From a beta proteobacterium L13 (GTDB taxonomy: Bacteria; Pseudomonadota; Gammaproteobacteria; Burkholderiales; Chromobacteriaceae), in assembly GCA_000335715.1 (NCBI GenBank), contig AMYZ01000013.1, positions 1 to 64,000 of the forward strand: a DNA stretch of 64,000 bases. The letters run 5' to 3'. The notes under the pieces were generated by a model, which did not search any database, was not told the origin of the DNA, and saw only the letters and a list, made by a program, of their open reading frames with translations. Of the stretch, positions 53,886 to 61,418 are shown in pieces (the stretch's first letter is position 1; every line of letters starts with the position of its first letter). The position numbers and the translations under genes are program-made.

Positions 53886-55052
53886 TCAGGTATTCCAAAT
53901 TTTCAGCAGGAAAGCCGGGCGTACGCCAGCTTCTTTCAGGGAAATGGGCTCGGTAATGGTGTGCTCGGTGGTGCGGGTATTGCGTGGTAGCGGTTCACCA
54001 TACATTTCCCCGCTGGCCGAGCGGATGGCGGCGACCTTGGGGTGTTTGGTATTGCTGTCGCTTGGCCGGTGCGTGACAACGGCAATCTCGTGATTGGCCA
54101 GCCGTACAAAGCTGCCCGGCGGATAGATGCCCAGCTCTTTGATCAGCAGGGCAACAAACCGCGGGTCAAACTCGCTGAATTCGCCTTTAAACAGCCGCCC
54201 AAGCGCGATGGATGGCAAGCGTCCGGCACGATGCGCCTGCGTAACCAGCAGTGATGTCAGGACATCGGTCAGGCGGATCAGGTGGGCACCCGGGTCGATC
54301 TCTTCTTTTTTCAGGCCGTAGGGGTAGCCCGAGCCGTTCCATTCTTCATGGTGCTGCTGTACCAGCAAATGCCAGCGCTCGTCATCCACCCCCAGGTCGC
54401 GCAGGATGGCAGAAGACAATAGCGGGTGCGCGTACATGTCCGATTTTTGCGAAACATCCAGCGCGGTTTCTTGCTTGCTCAGGTCAGTGTGCAGCTTGGT
54501 GGCCGCAATATTCATGGTCAGCGCGGCGCATAACAAGACGTGCATTTCCTTGGCCGGCAGATTCAGGCGGCGGCCCAGAATGCCCAGCATGGCGGCGGTG
54601 TGCAGGCTATGCATACTGCCATAGTCGTTGAACGGCACCAGCAGACAGGAGGCAATCAGCCCGTCAGGCTGTTTTTCCGCCAGGGTGAGCAGGCGGCTGG
54701 CTACGTGGCTTATGTCGCTGCAAAAGTGCTGGGAATGAAAGTAGCGGTTCAGCAGTCCATTGACCTTGTGCGCCAGCTGATCCAGCTCAACCAGCGGGTT
54801 GAGTACCTGATTCACCGCCTGGCGCCGTTCCTGCTCTTGTCGCTCGCGGCGCTCACGTAGCTCTTTTTCCACCAGTGCTGCTTTTGCCGAGTTTTCTAGT
54901 TGGCCGTGCTCGACCAGCTTTTGCTTTTGCTCCGGCGTCAGCACGTAGTGCCCCTGCTTTACCAGCAGCATGCCGCTGCGGTGGTATACATCTACGGGTA
55001 GCTGTTTACCCACCATAATCATGTCGGCCGACAGCTTGCTTTTCTCGGTCAT
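53886..55052 (-). CDS. Degenerate HD-GYP domain protein (first of a tandem pair)
   Basis: 388 aa. An N-terminal region with a short coiled coil (about residues 60-80, ERRERQEQERRQAV) precedes an HD-GYP-like domain at about 110-280. The GYP part is intact: HP at 209-210, HHEEWNGSGYP at 234-244 and Asp263. The metal-binding HD is replaced by Met180-Asn181 in AALTMNIA. Such a domain probably binds rather than cleaves cyclic dinucleotides. It lies downstream of a close paralogue on the same strand, 54 bases apart. Confidence 0.85.
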   Translation of the reverse strand: MTEKSKLSADMIMVGKQLPVDVYHRSGMLLVKQGHYVLTPEQKQKLVEHGQLENSAKAALVEKELRERRERQEQERRQAVNQVLNPLVELDQLAHKVNGLLNRYFHSQHFCSDISHVASRLLTLAEKQPDGLIASCLLVPFNDYGSMHSLHTAAMLGILGRRLNLPAKEMHVLLCAALTMNIAATKLHTDLSKQETALDVSQKSDMYAHPLLSSAILRDLGVDDERWHLLVQQHHEEWNGSGYPYGLKKEEIDPGAHLIRLTDVLTSLLVTQAHRAGRLPSIALGRLFKGEFSEFDPRFVALLIKELGIYPPGSFVRLANHEIAVVTHRPSDSNTKHPKVAAIRSASGEMYGEPLPRNTRTTEHTITEPISLKEAGVRPAFLLKIWNT

Positions 55053-55106
55053 GGCATTGTGATGTTTACGGGTTACGCATATAAGTACAGTGTATCACTT
55101 GTTGGC

Positions 55107-56264
55107 TCATTTATAAGTCGAGCTTCCAGATCGATGTCGCGCCCACAGGCTGGCCAGATATTGCGGGCGGATGCCAATCTGTTTCTGGTCAATGGCTTGC
55201 AGGATGCGGTACTCGTGCGCGCTAGCCTCGCGCAGCTGTGGTTTGTTGTACGGCGCACCATCGTTGCGACGCAGCACGGCAACGCAGGGTTCGTCGGCAC
55301 GCTCGCGCCGGCTGAGTACCACGCCCATTTCCTGGTTTGCCAACTGCACAAAACTACCCGGCGGGTAGATGCCTAACTCTTTCACCAGCAATGACGTAAA
55401 GCGGTAGTCAAACAGCGCATTCGCTTCCATGAAGATCTGTGCCAGCGCGGTATTGGGCTTCATGGCCGAGCGGTAGGTGCGTGGCACCAGCTTGGCGGCG
55501 GTCACGTCTGCCAGGTGCAACAGGTGCGATAGCGACTCGATGTTTTCTTTGTCCAGCCGGTAAGGGTAGCCCTTGCCGTCCCATTTTTCATGGTGGGTTT
55601 GTACCAGCAAATGCCACAACTCGTCTGTAATGCCCAGCTCGCGCAACATGGCAGACGATAGCAGCGGGTGGCCTTCTATCAGGTTGCGCTGTTCCTGGCT
55701 CAGCGGGCTGCTTTGGTGGTGCAGCTCGTCCATCAGGCTGGCAATGGACAGGTTCATGGTGAGCGCCGCCGAGATCAGGCTATTGCGCTCGGGCTGCTCT
55801 AGCGCCAGCCTGCGGGTCAGCACCGCCAGGATAATGCCGACGTGAATGCTGTGCGCTGACGAATATTTTGCCAGTGGTACCAGCAGCAGTGAGGCCAGCA
55901 TGCCGTCCGGGGCTTTTTCGGTAAAGGCAATGAGGCGGTTGGCCAGCGCGCGCACACGCTGCTCGAAGCCGCGGGCCGACAAGCCGGCGCCCAGCAGGTA
56001 GTCCAGATGGCGCGCGGCATACTGGATTTCTTCAAAAGGGCTGAATTCGCCACTGATGCGGGCAAGATCACTTTCAACCGGCGGCAAGGCGCTGGCCGGG
56101 TGGGTCATGCCCAGGGCTACCAGGCGTTCGCGCTGTTTTTCGTTCAGCACATAGTGCCCCTTGCGCAGCAGCAGCAGTCCGTTGGCCGCATAAATGTCGG
56201 CCGGCAGGGTTTCACCTACCTTCAGGATGCTATCGAGGGGCGCTTTGTGTTCTGTGCTTTGCAT
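55107..56264 (-). CDS. Degenerate HD-GYP domain protein (second of a tandem pair)
   Basis: 385 aa, clearly paralogous to the downstream gene: shared N-terminal VGETLPADIYAANGLLLLRKGHYVL and the same C-terminal layout (LLVKELGIYPPGSFV). The HD-GYP-like domain spans about residues 100-275. HP (199-200), HHEKWDGKGYP (224-234) and Asp253 are kept, while HD is Met170-Asn171 in AALTMNLS. The ATG at 56264 is chosen; a frame to 56336 adds an unlikely leader. A role in cyclic-dinucleotide binding is inference. Confidence 0.84.
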   Translation of the reverse strand: MQSTEHKAPLDSILKVGETLPADIYAANGLLLLRKGHYVLNEKQRERLVALGMTHPASALPPVESDLARISGEFSPFEEIQYAARHLDYLLGAGLSARGFEQRVRALANRLIAFTEKAPDGMLASLLLVPLAKYSSAHSIHVGIILAVLTRRLALEQPERNSLISAALTMNLSIASLMDELHHQSSPLSQEQRNLIEGHPLLSSAMLRELGITDELWHLLVQTHHEKWDGKGYPYRLDKENIESLSHLLHLADVTAAKLVPRTYRSAMKPNTALAQIFMEANALFDYRFTSLLVKELGIYPPGSFVQLANQEMGVVLSRRERADEPCVAVLRRNDGAPYNKPQLREASAHEYRILQAIDQKQIGIRPQYLASLWARHRSGSSTYK

Positions 56265-56374
56265 GATGGGCAGACGCGAATGAGCATGTGCAGAATTCTG
56301 GCACAAATCGGCTACGGTGGCTGGCGCGCGTGGCAATAAAGCCGGCCAGCCTGTACCGAGGTGCTGCTTTTAGT

Positions 56375-56399
56375 CTGCCACGGCATTGCGCCGTGGCAG
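56375..56399 (-). terminator. Hairpin after hrpA
   Basis: CTGCCACGGC-ATTGC-GCCGTGGCAG. A perfect stem; on the minus strand only a weak T/A tail follows, so Rho may help. Confidence 0.65.
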
Positions 56400-56407
56400 T
56401 TTGGGGC

Positions 56408-59400
56408 TTAGATGCCGCGAGGCAGCTCGCTCCACAGCTTTTCCAGGCGCTTGCCGGACACCGGGTACGGTGTTTTCAGCTCTTGCGCAAACAGGCCGAC
56501 GCGCAGCTCTTCGATGTGCCAGCGGAAGGCCTGCAGCTGCGGCGAAGGTTGGCCGCGTTCGGTTTCTTCGGCCATGCGGGCTTCCCAGCGCGCCCATAGC
56601 TCGCGGATTTCGGCGCCGCGCTGGCCATCGCGCTGGGCGTTGGTCGGCTGTTTGTCCATGCGCAGGCTCATCGCTTTCATGTAGCGCGGCAGGTGTGGCA
56701 GCTGGCTCCATGGTGTGGCGTACAGAAAGCCTTTGTACACCAGGCGTTCCAGCTGCTGCTTCAGCTCGAAGCCCAGCTTGTGCTTTTGCAGCTTGGCACT
56801 GAGCAAGCCGTATTCGGCGGCAATCTGGTTCAGGTAGCCGGTGACTGCCTGCGTGACGGCGGGCAGGCGGGTGCGGGCGCGGGCTTTCTGATCGTTAAAC
56901 GCCTTCTCTGTGCGCGGTACGTCGTCGTCGCCGATAAAAGCACGGTCGCAGATGGCGGCGATAGCGTCCTGCAGCAGCTCGTCCACATTGCACACATTGC
57001 GCAGTTGCAGGCCCAGCTGCGTCATGCCCGGCAGGCCCTTGTTCATCTGCTTCATGTGCTCCTTCAGCTGGTACTGCAGCAGGCGGATTACCCCTTTGCG
57101 GTGCGCTAGGTTGGCCGCACCCTCGGTGTCGAACAGGCGGATGGCCACGTGCTCGCCCTTGGCGTCGGTTTCGATGGTCAGTGCCGGGAAGCCGGTAAGC
57201 TGCTGGCGGCCACGGGCAAACTGTATCGCCTGCGGCAGCTCGCCAAAGTCCCACGCTTCTACGTGGTCGCGCTCGAACTCGGCGCTGGTGTCGCGGAAAG
57301 TCAGCTGCGCCGCCTGGCCAAACTGCTTTTGCAGCGCCAGGAGGTCGCGGCCCATGCCGATTTCCTGCTTGCCGTCGTCCACAATGCGGAAGTTGAACAG
57401 CAAGTGCGCCGGCAGCTCGATGGCATCAAAAGCCAGCGGGTCTACCTTCACGCCGCCGGTGTGGCGCAGGATGAAGTGCGCCAGCTGCGGGCCGATCGGC
57501 TTGGCGGTATCCGGCTCGGTCAGCAAGAACTGGGTGACAAAATCCGGCACCGGCACGCAGCTGCGGCGTAGCTGCTTGGGCAGGCCTTTGATCATGGCCT
57601 GCAGTTTTTCGCGGATCATGCCCGGCACCAGCCATTCGAACTCGGCCGGCTGCAGGGTGTTGAGCACCGCCAGCGGCAGGTCGATGGTGACGCCATCCAG
57701 CGGGTGGTTCGGCTCGAAACGGTAGCGCAGGCGGCAGCGGCTTTCGGCCAGCTCGCACCACTCGGGGAACTGGTTTTCCGATACGTGCTCGGCAGCGTGG
57801 CGCATCAGCTCCTCGCGGGTGAGGAACAGCACTTTCGGGTTGGCCTGCTCGGCGGTTTTGCGCCAGGCTTCAAAGCTGGCGGCGTCTACCACGTCGCTGG
57901 CGATGCGCTCGGCGTAAAAGGCGTACAGCGCTTCTTCGTCTACCAGCACGTCCTGGCGGCGCGCCTTGTGTTCCAGCTGCTCTACCTCGCGGATCAGCTG
58001 CTGGTTGCGCTGGAAGAACGGCGCGTTGCTCACGTATTCCATGGCCACCAGTGCGCCACGGATAAACAGCTCGCGCGCTTCTTCGGGCGCAATGCGGCCG
58101 TAGCTTACCGGGCGGCGCGCAATCAGCGTCAGCCCGAACAGCGTGACGCGCTCGCTGGCCACCACTTCGCCACGGGCTTTTTCCCAGTGCGGCTCGAAGT
58201 GATGCAGGCGGATCAGGTGCGGTGCCACGGCCTCGACCCATTCCGGCTCGATCTTGGCCACGCAGCGGCCGTACAGCTTGGTGGTTTCTACCAGCTCGGC
58301 CACCACCACCCATTTGGGGCGCAGTTTTTTCAGGCCGGTGCCGGGGAACACCAGAAAGCTGCCGCCACGGGCGCTGGTGTAGTCATCGCTTTCCTGCGAC
58401 TTCATGCCGATATTGCCGATCAGGCCGGTCAGCAGCGCCTTGTGCAGCCTTTCGTACGCCACGGTGTCGGCCTGGGCGCGTTTCTTGGCGCTGGTTTCCA
58501 GGTTGGCCTGCACCGGGGCCGGGGCGTGGGCCTTGTTTTTGTCGATCAGGCCCATCTCGGCGGCGATGTCTACCAGCTGGGCGTGCAGCTCGCGCCACTC
58601 GCGCATGCGCAGGTGCGACAGAAAGTGCTCGTGGCACAGGTTTACCAGCTGGCGGTTGCTTTGCTTGTTGGCCAGCGCATCGGCAAAGAAGTCCCACAGG
58701 TGCAGCCAGGACAGGAAGTCGGATTTTTCGTCGTTAAAGCGCGTGTGCGCGCGGTCGGCTGCCTCGCGCGCCTCGAACGGCCGCTCGCGCGGGTCTTGTA
58801 TCGACAAGCCGGCGGCGATGATCAATACCTCGCGCACGCAGCCAAAGTCGCGCCCGGCCAGCAACATGCGGCCAACCTTGGGGTCCACCGGAATGCGCGC
58901 CAGCTCCTTGCCCACGGCGGTGAGCGCCAGCTGTTCGTCCACCGCGCCCAGCTCTTGCAGTACCTGGTAGCCGTCGGCAATCAGGCGGCTGGACGGCGGC
59001 TCGATAAAGGGGAACTGGTCCACCACGCCCAGCTGCAGTGCGGCCATGCGCAGGATCACCGCTGCCAGGCTGCTGCGCACGATTTCCGGGTCGGTAAATG
59101 CGCTGCGGGCGTTGAAGTCGGCTTCGTCGTACAGGCGCACGCAGATACCGGCCTCGACACGGCCGCAACGGCCAGCGCGCTGGCGCGCCGCCGCTTGCGA
59201 GATTTTCTCTACCTGCAGCTGTTCTACCTTGGCACGCGGGCTGTAGCGTTTGATGCGCGCCAGGCCGGTATCGATCACGTATTTGATGCCCGGCACGGTG
59301 AGCGAGGTTTCCGCCACGTTGGTGGCCAGCACGATGCGGCGCCCGCCGGAGGGCTTGAAGATTTTCTGCTGGTCTTCGTTGGACAGGCGGGCAAACAGCG

Positions 59401-60361
59401 GCAGGATCTCGTAGTGGCGGATGCCGCTGCGGCGCAGCTTGTCGGCGGTGTCGCGGATTTCGCGCTCGCCAGGCAGGAACACCAGGATATCGCCAGCGCC
59501 GTGGCGCGAGATTTCCGACACCGCCTCCACGATGGCGTCTTCCATCTCCATTTCGCGCTCGTCCTCGTCGCGCTGCTTCAGCGGGCGGTAGCGCACCTCT
59601 ACCGGGTAGGTACGGCCGGAGACTTCGATCACCGGCGCGTTGTTAAAGTGGCGGGCAAAGCGGTCGGCGTCGATGGTGGCCGAGGTAATGATCACTTTCA
59701 GGTCGGTGCGGCGCGGCAGCAGCTGCTTCAGGTAGCCCAGCAGAAAGTCGATGTTGAGGCTGCGCTCGTGCGCCTCGTCAATGATGATGGTGTCGTAGTT
59801 GCTCAGGTAGCGGTCGGTCTGCGTTTCGGCCAGCAGGATGCCATCGGTCATCAGCTTGATGACGTTGCGCTCGGACTGCTTGTCGTTAAAGCGCACCTTG
59901 AAACCCACATGGGTGCCCAGCTCGCTGCCCAGCTCCTGCGCGATGCGCGTGGCGACCGAGCGTGCGGCCAACCTGCGCGGCTGGGTGTGGCCGATCAGCC
60001 CGTATACGCCACGGCCCAGCTCCAGGCAGATCTTGGGCAGCTGCGTGGTTTTGCCGGAGCCGGTTTCGCCGCAGATGATCACCACCTGGTTGGCCGCAAT
60101 CGCTGCCTTGATATCGTCCAGCTTCTGGTTGACCGGCAGTACCTCATCAAACGTTGGCCGCGGCAGGTGCTCGGCACGCACGGCGGCTCGGCTGGCGGAG
60201 CGGGCAACTTGCGCGGCGATGTCGGCCAGCAGCTTGTCGGCAGGCTGCTGCTTGCGCACGCGTTGTTCGGCGTCCTGCAGCTTGCGTTTCAGGATGTGGC
60301 GGTCGCGCAGCAGGCAGGTGGAGAGGGCGGCTTTGAGTTCGGGCAGGGTGGGGGTGGTCAT
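56408..60361 (-). CDS. hrpA: ATP-dependent RNA helicase HrpA
   Basis: 1317 aa, a DEAH-box helicase linked to mRNA processing and rescue of stalled ribosomes in E. coli. Walker A is CGETGSGKTTQLPK near residue 94, DEAH in IIDEAHERSLN near residue 193, and motif VI is AARQRAGRCGRVEAG near residue 391. A long C-terminal part includes the helicase-associated and DUF3418 regions typical of HrpA. Seven GTTGGCCGC words lie inside. A 924-aa reading frame on the opposite strand is a GC shadow. Confidence 0.95.
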   Translation of the reverse strand: MTTPTLPELKAALSTCLLRDRHILKRKLQDAEQRVRKQQPADKLLADIAAQVARSASRAAVRAEHLPRPTFDEVLPVNQKLDDIKAAIAANQVVIICGETGSGKTTQLPKICLELGRGVYGLIGHTQPRRLAARSVATRIAQELGSELGTHVGFKVRFNDKQSERNVIKLMTDGILLAETQTDRYLSNYDTIIIDEAHERSLNIDFLLGYLKQLLPRRTDLKVIITSATIDADRFARHFNNAPVIEVSGRTYPVEVRYRPLKQRDEDEREMEMEDAIVEAVSEISRHGAGDILVFLPGEREIRDTADKLRRSGIRHYEILPLFARLSNEDQQKIFKPSGGRRIVLATNVAETSLTVPGIKYVIDTGLARIKRYSPRAKVEQLQVEKISQAAARQRAGRCGRVEAGICVRLYDEADFNARSAFTDPEIVRSSLAAVILRMAALQLGVVDQFPFIEPPSSRLIADGYQVLQELGAVDEQLALTAVGKELARIPVDPKVGRMLLAGRDFGCVREVLIIAAGLSIQDPRERPFEAREAADRAHTRFNDEKSDFLSWLHLWDFFADALANKQSNRQLVNLCHEHFLSHLRMREWRELHAQLVDIAAEMGLIDKNKAHAPAPVQANLETSAKKRAQADTVAYERLHKALLTGLIGNIGMKSQESDDYTSARGGSFLVFPGTGLKKLRPKWVVVAELVETTKLYGRCVAKIEPEWVEAVAPHLIRLHHFEPHWEKARGEVVASERVTLFGLTLIARRPVSYGRIAPEEARELFIRGALVAMEYVSNAPFFQRNQQLIREVEQLEHKARRQDVLVDEEALYAFYAERIASDVVDAASFEAWRKTAEQANPKVLFLTREELMRHAAEHVSENQFPEWCELAESRCRLRYRFEPNHPLDGVTIDLPLAVLNTLQPAEFEWLVPGMIREKLQAMIKGLPKQLRRSCVPVPDFVTQFLLTEPDTAKPIGPQLAHFILRHTGGVKVDPLAFDAIELPAHLLFNFRIVDDGKQEIGMGRDLLALQKQFGQAAQLTFRDTSAEFERDHVEAWDFGELPQAIQFARGRQQLTGFPALTIETDAKGEHVAIRLFDTEGAANLAHRKGVIRLLQYQLKEHMKQMNKGLPGMTQLGLQLRNVCNVDELLQDAIAAICDRAFIGDDDVPRTEKAFNDQKARARTRLPAVTQAVTGYLNQIAAEYGLLSAKLQKHKLGFELKQQLERLVYKGFLYATPWSQLPHLPRYMKAMSLRMDKQPTNAQRDGQRGAEIRELWARWEARMAEETERGQPSPQLQAFRWHIEELRVGLFAQELKTPYPVSGKRLEKLWSELPRGI

Positions 60362-60416
60362 GCGGGCTTAAAGAGCAAAATTCGACAAGGCGGCAGTATA
60401 ACAGAGCGCAGGCAGC

Positions 60417-60438
60417 AAAAAGCCCGCCAAGGCGGGCT
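60417..60438 (-). terminator. Terminator between the unknown gene and hrpA
   Basis: AGCCCGCC / GGCGGGCT stem; on the minus strand it is followed by TTTT. It probably ends the gene at 60462. Confidence 0.75.
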
Positions 60439-60461
60439 GGTTGGCTTGGTGCCGGGTGGCG

Positions 60462-61121
60462 TCAGGCGCTGGTGCTGATGCTGGTTTGTGCTTTGCCGGT
60501 GTCGGCGCTGTCGGCTTTTTTCAGGCTGACGGCATCGCCAGTAGGGATGCCTTCTTTTTCCCAGCGGTCAAACTCGGCCATGATCACCTTGCGAGTGTCT
60601 TCGCTGATCTGTGGCAGCTTGCCGCCCAGCATTTTGGCGGCGTCGTCAAAGCCTTTCTCTACCGCCTTGCGGAACGTCGCCAGTTTTTCCGGGTCGTCAC
60701 CTATACCCATCTTGGCAAAAGTCAAAATGCGCTCGGCGGTCTTGCGCACGCCGAATTCGCCGTCTTCGGACACGGCTTCTTTCGCCTTGGCAATGGTTTC
60801 GGCATCGGCGCTGAGCTTCTGCTCACCGCTGACCAGCTTGCTCCACTCCAGGCCTTGTTTTTCCACCATGCCACCGAGCAGCTGCATGAACTCGTCTACC
60901 TTGCGGTTGGATTCGTCCAGCATGCTTTGCAGGTCGGGCTTGTCTTTGGCTGCGGTTTTGCGCGGGTCGCCGTAGGTTTGGGCCTCGTCCAGCTGGCGTT
61001 GGCCCAGTTCTACTTTTTCCTGGGTTTCGCCGGGGCTGGTGTCGGGACTGGCCTGTGTTTTGGTATTGGCAGGCACGCTGGCAGGCAAGGCCGGGCGGCT
61101 GCTGATGCTGCTGATGTCCAT
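60462..61121 (-). CDS. Uncharacterised protein (possible DUF5610-like)
   Basis: 219 aa from the ATG at 61121; a longer frame to 61220 adds an unlikely 33-residue leader. Soluble, with a Pro/Thr-rich start (SRPALPASVPANTKTQASPD) and a helical core. The C-terminal segment VEKGFDDAAKMLGGKLPQISEDTRKV recalls DUF5610 domains, but the match is weak and from memory. No signal peptide. Function unknown. A perfect GCCGATAA lies just upstream on its strand. Confidence 0.65.
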   Translation of the reverse strand: MDISSISSRPALPASVPANTKTQASPDTSPGETQEKVELGQRQLDEAQTYGDPRKTAAKDKPDLQSMLDESNRKVDEFMQLLGGMVEKQGLEWSKLVSGEQKLSADAETIAKAKEAVSEDGEFGVRKTAERILTFAKMGIGDDPEKLATFRKAVEKGFDDAAKMLGGKLPQISEDTRKVIMAEFDRWEKEGIPTGDAVSLKKADSADTGKAQTSISTSA

Positions 61122-61158
61122 AATGGCTCCAGTCAGAATGTACGGATAGGCATCTGCT

Positions 61159-61166
61159 TTATCGGC
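61159..61166 (-). promoter_or_regulatory. Possible sigma-28-type -10 element
   Basis: GCCGATAA on the minus strand, 38 bases before the ATG at 61121. It matches the flagellar sigma-28 -10 box exactly, but no TAAA -35 is at the right distance (TCAC instead). Confidence 0.3.
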
Positions 61167-61376
61167 AGATTTGGCCAGAAGGTGAGGGGTTTTTCCGTGC
61201 GTCGGATATAAATGACGCATCTATGGATGCGTGCGGCATTTTTGATAAGATGCTGTAATATTTAGGCGAATCAGAGAAGAAAAGGCCTGGTGCTGGTGGC
61301 ATGTCACCCCAGAGTGGCCAAACTGGTATCTTTCTGGATTTTTCTTTGCAATGGCTTTCAAATGAGCTGTTAAACT

Positions 61377-61392
61377 GTAAATAGATATTTAC
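61377..61392 (+). promoter_or_regulatory. 16-bp palindrome upstream of the CBS-PAS-GGDEF-EAL gene
   Basis: GTAAATA-GA-TATTTAC, perfect, in the AT-rich stretch 27 bases before the GTG start. A likely operator or part of the promoter; no regulator identified. Confidence 0.45.
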
Positions 61393-61418
61393 TTATATGT
61401 TGTCCTCTGGAGCCTGGC

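Larger units (their letters stand above)
3701..60161. repeat. Window-wide family of the GTTGGCCGC word (DUS-like candidate)
   Basis: Hand-counted starts of GTTGGCCGC on the plus strand: 3701, 5202, 6388, 10493, 11164, 11858, 14250, 16324, 17581, 18615, 20016, 20154, 20931, 21673, 22750, 23032, 25202, 30060, 33428, 37074, 39082, 40133, 41027, 41101, 42575, 48511, 56181, 56548, 57110, 60089, 60153. Starts of the reverse complement GCGGCCAAC: 4554, 6367, 6609, 8134, 8591, 8910, 14432, 17192, 19451, 28097, 29523, 36471, 36966, 37860, 38518, 40791, 45253, 47618, 51779, 51987, 53010, 58868, 59964. Eight copies fit the 13-base consensus AAGGTTGGCCGCA exactly. The count may be off by a few. Confidence 0.85.
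61122..61418. other. Divergent intergenic region
   Basis: 297 AT-rich bases that hold the possible sigma-28 element, a GACGCATC/GATGCGT hairpin (about 61211-61237) and the GTAAATA-GA-TATTTAC palindrome. I see no further gene or RNA. Confidence 0.5.

Noticed and set aside
3701..60161. Reading the repeated word as a Chi-like or segregation (KOPS-like) site
   Set aside because: About 31 and 23 copies in the two orientations in one segment, with clustering at terminators, do not show the strand bias those sites need. It should still be checked genome-wide.
57704..60478. A 924-aa open frame opposite hrpA
   Set aside because: HrpA motifs are intact on the other strand, and the antisense translation is low-complexity Ala/Gly/Val text without a domain. 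It is a GC-driven shadow, as are the long frames opposite acs, rnfC and murB.
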